This document shows positions 11,151 to 22,875 of a stretch of DNA of 64,000 nt, in pieces. Source of the stretch: Alligator mississippiensis (taxonomy: Eukaryota > Chordata > Crocodylia > Alligatoridae); assembly GCF_030867095.1 (NCBI RefSeq), contig NC_081836.1:30268338-30332337 (forward strand), written 5' to 3'. Positions within the stretch are counted from its first letter, which is position 1; each line of letters opens with the position of its first letter. A model generated the notes under the pieces. The model was not told the origin of the DNA, made no database searches, and saw nothing but the letters and a program-made list of their open reading frames with translations. The position numbers were made by a program, and so were the translations under genes.

Positions 11151-12618
11151 AGCAGCGATGGGATCTTGGCTGATATTCTTTACACAAGGAGCAGGGATGG
11201 GCCCCTGCTGCAAGGTGCAAAGCTAGCTCTGAATTCCAGAAATTCAAAAGAAAATGGAAACTGCCCATGTAAGCCCAGTGGTGGCCCCCTTGTGTCCTAC
11301 CCCACTCCCTGCAACCAGCCTAAGGAAGTACTTGATTCTGGTCAAGCAACCCAGGCGAGGGAGAGCCTGGGTGGCACTGGCAGTGTTTTGGGACCCTTCC
11401 TTACTCTGAACTATTACCAAAGTGTGAGCATCACCCCACTCCTGCGCTCCAAAGGGCCTGGCAAAGCCCTTTCATTAGACTGGGGACTTCACCTCCAGGG
11501 GTTGCTGTAGCCTTCAAACTCTGGGGAGTGTTGAGTGCACTTGTGGGGCCACAGCCTCCACTGGTATTCATCAACAGAGCTCCACTGCTGTCAGAGCAGT
11601 GCCCGTTTATACCAGCCAAGGGTCTAGTTCACTGACTGCTCACCACTGGCTCTCTCAGTCACAACTCACTTACTTGCCTCCCTGACGCAACAACTACTTG
11701 CTGAGTGAAGCAGTCTCAAGCTCCCCTGAAATGGCCCACCCATAGACAGCTGGCTGTATTGCTCAGGGAAGAGCAGGAGGATGGGCTGCACAGCTTCATA
11801 ACAGCACGGACAGCACAGTGAGAGCAGAACTCAAGCCAGCTGAAGTGACTTGCCCAAGGTCCCCTGACAGGCCAGTGCAGCCGGAAGACAGCCTCCTTCT
11901 CCTGACCTTGGACACGACTGCCTCCCCTGTTCCTTCATAGTGGTGCTGTGCTAACAGGTGCTGCCCTTGGTCACCAGGCAACAGCTTGTCAGCATCCGCT
12001 GCTGAATTGTTCCAGCCAGGATCTCTCCTGTGCTGTGGACACGAGACATCAACTTTGCTCAGCCTCTGAACACGAAGGAAACAGGGTGAACACAGATAAA
12101 AACTCCAAAGAGGCAAGAGTGGTAAGAAGAGCGGGGAGCCGTACACAGAGGGCTCCTGACTGGCAAGCAACTGGTGCAAGGAACAGTGGAGGAGGAAGGG
12201 AGAGAGTGGGAATTATTCCAGATGGCCAAGATTATCATGAAGGTCGAGCAATGCCCATTTCCACCAGCCTGCTTCCCAGCAGGACCCCAAACACCACCAC
12301 ACACACACCATGGGGAATGAGCAGTTGCAGGTTTGGTTTGGCAGCTGTGAGACCGAGAGTCTGTGGTACTCACAGGTTGTCCATTATCTGCCCAGTGGCA
12401 TTGGCAGGGCATGGACAGGGGCCTTTCAGTCACATTCCCCATCTAACTACACCTGACCCCAACCCTGTTGGAAGCCCAGCCTCACCCCAATGCTGATCCC
12501 AGGTAAACTGTTTGCACCTGGCAACTGGGGGGTGAAGCAGGACATCTGGGCGACACTGAGTTGAGTCCTGGGCCCAAAGGCAAAATGGAAGGCTGCAGAA
12601 GCCAGTCGGGCTACTGGC
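11151..12618. other. Intergenic interval without recognised genes
   Basis: Nothing coding is recognised. A MIR-like fragment in inverse orientation may lie near 11840-11880 (GAAGTGACTTGCCCAAGGTC, the complement of the MIR GACCTTGGGCAAG core). A short CACCACACACACACCA run is at about 12293-12309. Confidence 0.5.
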
Positions 12619-12626
12619 ATTTCTGC

Positions 12627-13583
12627 TAGGCCTGTGCGAAGTGGCTAGTGTTTGCTTCGGATTTGGATTCAGCCGATTCGGGGGACAGTGATTGGATTCG
12701 GTGATTTGAATCACTGTCCTGATTTGATTCGGCTGAATCCAATTTGGAGATTCAGCTGCTGCCGAATCTCTGAATCAGCCAGGCCAGACCTATCCCCAAC
12801 CCACTCTCCCAGCCTGGCAATGGCTGCCCCGCCTGCCCCAGCTCCCGGCTCTTTGGAAAAAAAAAACGCCCTTACTCTCCAGGTGCTGCCAGGCTGGGGG
12901 GTGATCCCCGCTGCCCCTCTGCACAAGTCCCCCAAACACCCCCCAGCCTCCCTCGTGGGTGCTCCGCCCAGGCCAGCTCCGGTCCTTCAAGAAAAAAAAC
13001 AAACAAACCAAGAAAACCCCTGAAATCACTGTTTCTGCTGATGGGGGCGATCCCCACTGCCCCCCATTGCCTGCGCCACATGGTGGGCTCTGCATGAGCC
13101 CCCCAAAGCCCCAAGGCCACTGCAGGAGCGGTGAATCCCGGGGCTTTTCTTCATTTTTTTTTCCCTTAAAGGGCCAGAGCTGGCCTGGGTGAGGCACCCA
13201 TAGAGGGGCTGGGGGAGTGTCAAGGGGCTTGTGCAGAGTCCCCCATGTAGTGTGGGGCAGTGTGGGGGCCGCAGGGATCACCCCCCGCCCAACGGCACCC
13301 AGTGAGTACTGGGGCTTTTCTTTAAAGGGCCGGGAGCTGGGGCTGGGGGGTGGTCAGGAAGCTGGCAGGGTTCCCCCATGGTCTCCTCCCCATTCCCCCA
13401 GCCCCTCTCCGCCACCCCTAGTACTTATATTTGGAGTGGCTGCAGCTCCCTGTTTCAGAGAGCTTTGAATTGATTTGGAGCTTTTAATTGGTCCCCTGAT
13501 TCGATTTGGATTCAGAGATTTGGCCACCAAATCCGGCCAAATCTCCTCCGAATCGAATCACCACCTGAAGCTTCGCACAGCTA
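12627..13583. mobile_element. Foldback hAT-like non-autonomous DNA transposon, copy A (TAGGSCTGTGCRA family)
   Basis: The left end TAGGCCTGTGCGAAG and the right end CTTCGCACAGCTA are inverted repeats. They are flanked by ATTTCTGC (12619-12626) and ATTTCTAC (13584-13591), an 8-bp target duplication with one mismatch, as hAT transposases make. Inside both ends are AT-rich modules repeating GATTCGG/CCGAATC. The centre is a long imperfect palindrome: GCTCCGCCCAGGCCAGCTCCGG with an A-run at 12960-13000 mirrors CCAGAGCTGGCCTGGGTGAGGC after a T-run at 13150-13200, and AGCTCCCGGCTCTTTGGAAAAA mirrors TTTCTTTAAAGGGCCGGGAGCT. No transposase frame is present, so it would depend on a partner element. Confidence 0.85.
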
Positions 13584-13591
13584 ATTTCTAC

Positions 13592-16184
13592 TACAAGACA
13601 GCACCATACCACTGACCTCCAGCACACCCAGCCCTCTCCTGGGCCTGCACCCCTGGCACCCCAGGACACACAGCACACCCGACAGACACACACTCACTGT
13701 ACCACTGACAGGGTGGGCACCACTTGTCCTGCATTCTCAACCAATTGAAGTCTGCTTATTTCATGTACAGGCACATGTGTCCATACTTGCCTAATGGCCC
13801 AGATGCAGAACCTAGCTCCAGACAACCTGAATGTTCCTATGCACCACTAGCTCTGTCCTCTGCAAGTACAACATGTATTACAAAGCCACCCAGGGAAAGC
13901 GGGGGGCACCCACCAACAAAGACACTCCTCAGAAACCTGCCCCTCACCAAAATCCAGTTCTCCAGAGACTTGGCTGCCAGCACTTCCAACTTGACAGTGC
14001 TTCTCCCCCCCGCCCCTGGAGTCTGCTCACAGACAGTTTCACCATGAAGAGCACAGAGCCAGACATTCAGGAACAGGCTGTTAAAGGCCACTGCTCCTCC
14101 TTGCAGCTAGATTCTCTGTGGGCATCTCAGTGGGGCCTCACAGTGTCAGCCCCAACCAGCGTTCCCCCTCCCTTGCCACACTCCACCCACTCCCTGTCTG
14201 ATCAGCTTTATCTGTTGCATGGACCTTCTCTGCCTCTCTCTAAGAACGCTCCTCTCTGCTGTTTTTACACAATGCTCTTTGATATTTAACCCCCATTTAT
14301 TGTACTAGATGCAAGACCCCCATCCTTCTGTGACCCCTCATTTGCTTTCTCTGCAGCTAGAATTTATAAAAACTTCTGTTTGACACTTGGAGTGTCAAAA
14401 AAGGGGGCGCTTGTGATTGACAGGGGCTAAATCCTGTGTGTGAATCACCACAGCAATTGGCCTGTGTCCCACATTGGCCCTATTTGAAGGCTCAAGTGGC
14501 GAGCTAGGCCTCTAGGAGGTGCTTCTAATAGCTCCCCAGCATCTCTGCCTCTAGGAGGTGCTTTTGAACCTGTGCAGTCATCCTGCAGACATCACACCTC
14601 CATCTTCATTTCCACAGAGCCTCTGACTCATAAGTCCCTTGGACCCAGCTCCCCCTCCTTGGGAGCTGGCTGCTATTAGCATTCATCAGCTGTTAACTGG
14701 CATTTTGGCTGAGGCAAAACATAACATTTATGTGTCTAAAACTTTTCCTTGTCATCTCCCCTTTGGACAGACACAGTATAATCCCCAAGTTCAGAAGCAG
14801 GACACACTCATCTCTGGATGCATCTACCCATCATTGGATGTTTTATTGTACTGAATTACAAGGCAGAAGGACCTGATTTCAGAGTAGATGTAGTCATGAA
14901 GCCAGACATTGTTCTCACTGCTCTCATGTTCTACAGTGTCTGCCCATCTCTGGTGGAGAGAGGGTCACTTTCTCCTCCCTGGTTCACTCACCAAGGTGGG
15001 CTAATCCCAGTGGGACTTGATCAGATGCAGGGGAAGGGGATTTGCCCTGTACAGCATGTAGGTGACCACAAAGACAGCTTGGCTGCTACTTTTCAAAGTC
15101 AGAATGCATCCACAGATCAGCAAGTTTGACTACCTGGCTGACAGCTATTCCTCCAGCCAGCCCCCATTTGTGGCTCTGGTCTGAGCCATTCCTCCTTCCT
15201 CTCCCCCTGCCACCAACACCTTCCCCCACCCCACCTTAGCCTTTACTGGCAGGATGGGCATGCTCCATTCGTTTTAGGAGCTTGATTTAAGAATCTAATC
15301 AAGACCAGTAGCTACAGGAACATGCTGAGTTGAGCCTGAGAATGACCCCTGCCCCCTCTCCCCTGCCCTCCCCCCAGTCCCATGCTGCAACGGGGGCTTG
15401 GTTAGCCCACACACAGTCACTTCCATGCCACAGCATGTGCTCCCTCTCTAGTCAATGACATTTCAGGATATAGCACATCTCAGGGTTTGGGGACAAAGGC
15501 CACTTGCTACTGGGGGAAGCAGCTGCCCAGGCTGCCTTCATCTTTACACTCCTTGGCTGCCAGTCCCAGCCTGGCAGCATGTCCCCTGGTGCTCTTGCTG
15601 GCCTGACCAGAGCAGCTAGGTTGAGTGTGGAGCAAACTATTAGCCACTGGGAGCACAGGAGCTTCTGGGGAAATGTGAAAAGGCAGCACAGCACAGACTG
15701 GACAGGCTCCATGTGGTAGCCCAGAGCACCTGCTGCAGTTTGGTGGGACAGCTTCCCAGCTTCTGGATTTCTTCCACAGAGCTGGAGGTCAATGGCAAGG
15801 ACAGTGGGGCTCCCACTCCCCCTCTAATGGTGAGAAAGCTTAATGCTGCTTGCTCTGATCTCAGGACAAGCTGTTGCGTTTCTTTCAGGAGCCCCAGGGC
15901 TCTCAGACTGCTCCAGGGAAGTCACTGCTCTGGGGGCTCTGTTGTATCCAGCCTCGGACTAGGGCCCAGCAGTGGCAATGGCCAGACCTAGCAGAGGACG
16001 TCTCTGCTGTGGGCTCAGGCCTCTTTAGTCAATCCTTACTGCAGTGAGGGCATGCAGTGGCCTACTCAGGCCACAAAGATTCAGACCTCAGGCATCTCAT
16101 TTCCCATTTCCCCTGGGCTGGAGATCAGGTTTGCTATGAGCCAGGGCAGACATTGGGGTTGGGAAGACCCCGCACTCATTCTCT
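13592..16184. other. Intergenic interval without recognised genes
   Basis: No coding exon is recognised. A 16-base motif, CTCTAGGAGGTGCTT, occurs twice about 56 bases apart at 14510-14525 and 14550-14565, a small local duplication. Pyrimidine-rich tracts occur at 15200-15240 and 15345-15375. Short frames here show no domain. Confidence 0.5.
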
Positions 16185-16192
16185 GTGCAAAG

Positions 16193-16950
16193 TAGGGCTG
16201 TGCGAAGCTTCGGTCCCCAATTCGATTCAGCGGAGATTCAGCCTAATTCGGTGGCCAAATCTCCAAATCCAAGTTGAATCAGGAGACCCTTTAATCTCTC
16301 TGAATTGGAGAGATTCAGAAATAGACACAACTCTAAATGTTTTTTCTATGTACCTTGAGGTACCAGTCGGCTCATGAATGCTGCTATGGTGGGGCGCATG
16401 GAGCGTCCCACAGGAGCATGGGAGGCTTTCCAGCTCACTCGGCAGCAGACCCAGAAATGGAGCAGAAACACTTCTGTCCGCTTCCAGGTCTGCTGGGGAG
16501 CAAGCTGGGGAGCCCCCGACATCCCCCGGCTCAGTGACTGGTGCCTCCTGGGTCTGGGGGGGCACCCAGGGTCCCCCCATGGCCAATTGCCAAGCCGGGG
16601 GGGGAGCCCAGGGGCCCCCAGCACACTCCCAGAAGTACTGGAAGTACTTCTGGGCCACTTCCAGTTCGCCGCCAAGCATGTGGGGGGCCCCCCCCGCACT
16701 CCTGCGGGGCGCTTCATTTGCCTCAGCATCACAATGATCATGAGCCGCACCTGCTACCTCGAGGTATGTAGAAAAAACATTTAAAGCTGTGTCTATGGCC
16801 AAATCACTGATTCTCTGAATTGGCATCGAATCTTCAGATTCAGATTTGGCCGAATTGAATCGGAGACAGTGATCCAAATCAACGAATTGAATCACTGTCC
16901 CTGATTCAGGCCAAATCCAAATGGAATACAGCCCATTTTGCACACCCCTC
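16193..16950. mobile_element. Foldback hAT-like non-autonomous DNA transposon, copy B
   Basis: The left end TAGGGCTGTGCGAAGC pairs with the right end TTTTGCACACCCCTC. The flanks GTGCAAAG (16185-16192) and ATACAAAG (16951-16958) agree at six of eight bases, a decayed target duplication. The interior is a nested palindrome: ACAACTCTAAATGTTTTTTCTATGTACCTTGAGG near 16327-16360 mirrors CCTCGAGGTATGTAGAAAAAACATTTAAAGCTGTG near 16757-16793, and GGCTCATGAATGCTG mirrors CAATGATCATGAGCC. GATTCGG-rich modules lie next to each end, as in copy A, while the palindromic core is different. No transposase frame. Confidence 0.8.
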
Positions 16951-16958
16951 ATACAAAG

Positions 16959-19808
16959 GGGCTCTCAAATCCTGCCCATTCATGGACATTTAGCATAACT
17001 CATGTTCCAGAAAGTCCTTTTCTTTTTTTTCCTTTTTCTTTTTTTTTGCGGGGGGGGGGAGAAGAGGCCTGCTTTGATCTCACTCTCTCTTTGTTAGGGA
17101 AGCTGAGGGAAAGGCACGAGGGGGAGCAGGCTAAAGGCCTGAGGGGACACTCTGAGGACCGTAAGAGTCTGCATCACCTGCTACAGCTGCATTCAGGTCC
17201 ACAGACCCTGGTCATCAGGGATGCATTACGTAGCATGTGACAGAGGGTAGAAAGCACCTGTCAGAGGGACCAAAAAGGGTTTTACTGCCTACTATACAGA
17301 GACCAGGTTATGCCTGATAGTGCCAACTGAGACTTCCCTTTAGGGCACATGCCAGGGCCAGAGGCAAAGTGAAGGTATGTCCAAGAGTGCACAGAAAGAA
17401 AGGCCCATGAGGTAATTTGAAGTACCACAACATCCCTGGATGAGCGGCTCATCCAGCCTCCACCCACCCTGTGCAGAGAGGAATCCCAGTCATCCCAAAA
17501 CTGACTAGGCAAAGTATCAGGTACAGTCACCTTGTGGGACAGACACGAGTGCTGAGATCAGGGCTGACAGACAGAGCAGACACAAACTGAACACCCAGAA
17601 AGGTGCAAACCTTGGAGAGCAAGGGAGATGAGAGAAAAGAAGCAAGTCTGAGACCCCCAGGATGGAGTCAGCACCATGTGGGACACAGGTGCCCTTCTCC
17701 TCCTAGGACAGGGCTGCCCTGTTGAGGGCCCAGGAGGAGTGCATGGATTTATTCTCTCACTCAGGGAGTTGCTAGCAATTTGATATCCAAGAATAAATTT
17801 CCAGCAAATTTCACACAAGCTGCCTGGAGAGGGGCCCCTGAGGATTCGTGGCTGGCTGCCGTAGTAAATATACAAGCAGTTAATAAGAAACACCGTAAAA
17901 CAAGCTGCTTGTGGGTTTGTTTATCACCAGGGGAGGGATCCCTTAGCGGCTCATGTCAGCGAGTGCTGATTAATGACAGACAGCCTGCTACACCCACTGG
18001 CTAGTCATGGATGGCAAACCAAGGCTAGTGGAGTGCAAATGGCTGCTACTATCACACGCTAATATTGCCCCCTAGTGCCAAGGCACAAGGACCTCACTGT
18101 AGCCATAAAAGTAGCTGGACAGAGAGATTGTCTGAGAGAATGAAGGAGACAGACCCCCTGGGTGGGGACTGAGGGGACCAACCTGAGCTCCCAACACCGC
18201 ACAACAAGACAGGATCTCCACCCCGTGGCATCTTGGGCAGCTAATGTACACATGGCAGGTGAGGCATGCTGCTGCTGGCAAGCGTGAACAAAGCATTCTG
18301 AGCGGGTGGCACTTGCATCCTGTAACACCAATGCAACAAGAGGAAGAATCAGGCTCCCAACCACCTCCTCTCGCATGCACACGAATCCTCCCTACAGAGG
18401 AGGGGTCTAGCAGGTTAGCTGATCTAAGCAGTCGCAGCTTTCCTTGCCTTGTCCAAGGTAACAGCCCACATTGCTCCCCCTGGAGACTGACACCTCCTGG
18501 GATGCTGACAGCTCCCAGTCACAAAAATGAGATCACAGCTCTATTTTTGGCTCTGGGATCAATATATGCATCTTCATGAAGAGTTCAGGAAACAGCTGTC
18601 CCGTAGCACCTCGGTGTTCCAGCTCTTCCATTTGAGGGTGCTAATGAGGATGTCGGGTCTTCCTGCTCACTCCTTCACAGCACTGGTGGCCATTTGCTCA
18701 ACACCCAGCTGGCCTGTCCTATCAAAAGCAGCCCTCACTCAGTGGCCTCTGTCATTTAGCCAAGCAGATTTGATTTTTTCTTTTCAGAACAAATCAATGC
18801 CCTTGGTTCTGAAACAAAATTGCTCCTTGTGGGCTCTGGCTACTGCTCACTGCGTGGGCCCGGAGTGAGCATTCAAGTAGATGACGTCAGCCAAGAAGAC
18901 CTCCTTAAGCAGGGACCTGTGGATCCATGGATGTGGGGCGCAGCATGCCCAGGCACCTTTCACCCAAACCAGCAGCCACAGCAAAGCCCAGGTGAACATT
19001 ACAGAGTCTCTTGGGTTTTGGGAATAAAAATCTTTACTTTTAGAGACAGATTTTGTTTTGTATCAAGTTGATTTGGGGTTTTTTGATGCTCGGATGGGAG
19101 CCTTGTGGGTGAAAATTGGATGGCAGGAATATGTTCCCAAAGAGGAAGGTTTGGCAGTATTTCCAAAAAGTGTTCAGTCCCTGAATTAGCATAGTATTTT
19201 CTGGGAGTGTGTCCCAGAGCCAGGGGCCAAGGAGGCTTTGTACTCAGCTCTTGCTGACTTTGTCCTGGTCTGTGACCTGTGGCAGCCCTTAGAAGCCAGC
19301 TGTTGTGATGGTTCACAGCCTGCAATTTAATAATTGGTGTTGGTGGGGCTTGATCCATTAAGATATTTGAAGATTAGGACCGAGGCCTTAACCTGGCATC
19401 AGCAGATGGGTGGGAGCCAGCAGGGGGACCTGAACACAGGCCTGATGTGAAGGTAGGCAGCTATGCGCCAGACCAGCTGATGCCCCTGAAGCCTCTTCAC
19501 AGACAGCTTCTGCTACTGTGAGTTACAGCAAGGAGCTTGGCAAAGAGGAACAGAAGAATCACTTGAGACAGTTCCTCATCCAGGAAAAGTGGCCATGTTT
19601 TCTCATGAACTGGAGACAAGCGAAGGCATTTTTAAACACTGACAATGCCTGGGCAGCCACACCTCAGTCTCTGATTTGTTTTGGGGTAAGACTGGAGCAG
19701 TCAGGGCAGAGACTGATTAGAGGATAGACTATAAGCTCTTTGGGGTGGGGACACCTTTTTGTTCTGAATATACGTTCAGCATGAGCACAGTGGTATCTTA
19801 GCCCAAGA
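16959..19808. other. Intergenic interval without recognised genes
   Basis: A TTTTCTTTTTTTT/GGGGGGGGG tract lies at 17025-17060. Otherwise there is only unassigned single-copy-like sequence. No exon with convincing splice sites and a protein match was recognised. Confidence 0.45.
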
Positions 19809-20252
19809 TTGGGGCTTCTAGGCATTGCTGCAAGACAGGTATATTATGAACAGTCCAGAATACAAACCCTCCAAAGAGGAACTGAATTAAGTGACAGACC
19901 AAATGTGCCAATTGGTTTATTGGCCTCTATGCTATGTTGCCTAGCCTGTGGGGTGTTTGCTGGATGGTTACTGCAAGCCCAGTTCAACAAGTACCCAGAG
20001 AAGTACTTCATCTCAGCTGCTGGCTTCTCCATTTCTAGCCTGTTACATTTCTATGCTGTAGGAAGTCCAAGCAGCTCTATCTTCCTTTGCTGCTGGTGTC
20101 AATGGATGATTGAATTTCCTCCCCCAAATGCAGGGCATTTGGGTATCCTTCTGCATCATGATATAGGAGGATTGGCTAACCTGGTTACAGAGTCACTGCT
20201 AGAAGGCACCATTCAGACAGCAGAAGAACCTTGTTGGAACCCAAGTCTGTAG
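19809..20252 (+). other. Unassigned 147-codon open frame
   Basis: An uninterrupted frame of 147 codons lies in sequence of average GC, ending in TAG. The predicted protein has a hydrophobic stretch at about residues 34-56 (LLASMLCCLACGVFAGWLL) and a second weakly hydrophobic one at about 66-95. I do not recognise any family. No promoter, splice site or poly(A) signal supports it, and it is followed within 30 bases by a Penelope-like repeat. A chance frame or a decayed repeat is more likely than a gene. Low confidence in coding status. Confidence 0.15.
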
Positions 20253-20281
20253 CTGCCTGTGAAAGGGAAGAATTCTTGTGA

Positions 20282-20440
20282 GTGATATCTTATATTGGAC
20301 CAACTGCATGGCTGGGAGAGATGTAGGTTAGAATACTGTGATAGATGAAAAGATTACCTGTTTCTCTCCCAGCCATGCAATTGGTCCAATAAAAGATATC
20401 ACCCATAATAATTTCTGCCTCTTGCATATTTCCTGGACAA
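20282..20440. mobile_element. Penelope-like hairpin relic
   Basis: GTGATATCTTATATTGGACCAA followed by CTGCATGGCTGGGAGAGA at 20282-20321 is the inverse of TCTCTCCCAGCCATGCA followed by TTGGTCCAATAAAAGATATCAC at 20363-20402. The 41-base spacer and the tail GGACAACGACAGCAACAGC resemble the element at 36049-36394 (TTGGTCTAATAAGAGATATCA and GACCAACACGGCTACAAC). No clear target duplication was seen. Family assignment rests on resemblance to that better copy. Confidence 0.6.
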
Positions 20441-22875
20441 CGACAGCAACAGCATCATGCAGCCCTAAAAAAAACTGACCCAGTTAGGGTCCCTATCCTT
20501 ATTCTCATCCTCCCCCCCCGCCACTTTAAGAAAATATAGATATTGTAGTTAATTAATCAAAAGGCATTTTAAGTATTTTCACAGAATGAAAACTTTGTTC
20601 TCAACTAGAAATCACAGGATTGGTAAACTGAAGATGTTGGTAATAATTTCAAAAGTCATTTTGGTGAAGAAGAAAAAACCCAGAGGTTCCAAGAAAAATA
20701 ACTGTGTTCATAGTTTCTATTTTTTTTTAAAGAAAGGGATTATTTTTCCACCAAATCAAATGCTGTGGGAAAAATATGCATCACTCTTCGTTCCAGCTAG
20801 GCCATTTGCTACAATTCTACTCATGATCGGAGTTCTATAGGGACTGCTAACATGGTTAGCCACCATATGTTATCCATGTTGCAAGTGGGTGTGATATCAG
20901 CCATATCACCCCTTCAGTAGGAATCTGTCATTTGGACAGGCTCTTTAGTCAAGAAAGTGGTGTGCTGAGGAAGGTCCCAAGTCTGGGATTTCAGACATCA
21001 CCTCTCTAGAACAAACTTCATCTCATACTACTTCTGCAATTTCATGCCTACAAATATTCATTAGGACACATCTGAGAGCTGTGCTAATATCTCCCTTCCC
21101 CCAGAGTGGTGTTTCATTTAAACCTTCAGGGACACATGTTACACATACCCAGATATATAAAATTCATGCATGTAATTACACTTAGTAATCTGAATTAGAT
21201 TTGAGATATTGTGAACAGCACCACAGCTGCACTCAAGGACACTTGGCATAAACAAAGGAAACTGCATCAGGGACTTTTGGACAGAAGAATGGGGGGAGGC
21301 AGCAGAAGGAACATGTCCAACTCATTGAGGACTGAATTTGACTACAATACTTTTCTGTAACCAGGCAAAAACAATACCTAGAGACACATGCACTTTTGCA
21401 ACAATCTGCAGGCTCAATTAAGAAATGAGAGGAGTCTGAGCTCAGATTGTACCCAGCAGTAAATTGTTTGAGCTGACTTCTAAGCCTTAATTCTTCCTGC
21501 AGAACTACAGTGTAAGCTAAAGCAAAGCTAAATAACCCCCACCTCTCACACTAGTGACCACTTGCCACAACTTTTTTTTGATGGCACAGACTGTTCTATC
21601 AGGCAATGAATCAGGCCCTCCCGAATCAGATAAAGTCATCCAAGTTCAGGGATTCTCCCCATCCCCTTATTGAAGGTGAACCAAAACCAAGACTGAATTC
21701 TCTCCACGCTTGTTGTACAGACAAAGTAGAAAACAGACTAACAAAATGGTGCATTGTGCAGCTGGAACACTGTACACATCTCATGAAAAGCTCAGAGCAA
21801 AATCCTCTGCATGCATAGTGCTGCAGGTCATTACCCAGAAAAGCCACTACAGAGAACAACGTGGGACATGACCAAGAGCCGGACTGAGAACAAGCCAATT
21901 TCCTGCACACCCCCATCCTTTTTGCTGATACAACCTGACCTGATGCCTCTTGCACATCTGTCATTCCAGCCTTCTGAGTTAGCAAGAACTACTTAAGCAC
22001 TTCCCAGCACTCCACCTAAACATCCATTACATCCACGTGGAATATCCATGTGTGTTGGCCGCTGCTAATCACTGAGGGCATTGCCTGGGTATCATCCATG
22101 TCAATAAAGACTGATGCTGTGCCACACGAAGATTCATCTAGCAAGCAGATGATGTTGAGACATGCTTGTTCTTGCTGCTCCGATTTCTCCCTCTCTCACA
22201 CCTTCCTTTATTCAGCTGTAGAGAAAAAAAAGTCTGTCTTTTGAAGGTCTTTATCTTGTGCAGATCACTGCCTTCAAATTATTTTCTGTAGTAAATTCTC
22301 TCGTATAAAGCCCAAGGCTGGTCTCCCCTCACTCCCTTTCCCAGATAATTCTGCTTATCAACTGAGTCATCTAGTAAAGTGAATTTACTGAAGTACATTC
22401 TCTGGCTGAAAAAAGATGTAGCTTCAAACTGCTCAGAAGAAACAGGGAGGCAGAGCGTATCAATGCTTCAGCAGTGCTTTGTTGAGCTGCCAAAGCACAG
22501 AGCCCAGCTGATAACTATTTCATGGCCTGCACATCACCTGGAGTGGGTCTGTAATGTCTGGGAAGATTAGACACTGATGCACCAAGTAACACACCCAAAA
22601 CTTACCCCAGTAGAGAAGCTATTTCAGTGAATAACAAAGGGTATCCCCTTCAACCATGTACAGGCACCAGTTCCAGAGACAATGAGCTCTGGAGAATGTG
22701 CAGGGATGGGATGGGATGGGGAGCACCAGGTGGATACCAGGATATACTTCTATGCTGGGTCTAGGCCAGGGTTTTGCTGCCAATGAAGTATTATTTCTGT
22801 CTCTCCCCTCACAGGTCATTTCTTTGTAGTGTTCAGTCCTCTGAGTATGATCACCTCTCCCCTACTCTGTAGAAA
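20441..22875. other. AT-rich intergenic interval without recognised genes
   Basis: Moderately AT-rich sequence with poly(C) and poly(A/T) tracts (20511-20520, 20721-20731). No exon, RNA gene or clear mobile element is recognised. Confidence 0.45.

Noticed and set aside
16227-16952. 241-codon minus-strand frame
   Set aside because: It covers the hAT foldback copy B almost exactly; its apparent internal similarity reflects the palindrome. No transposase motif.
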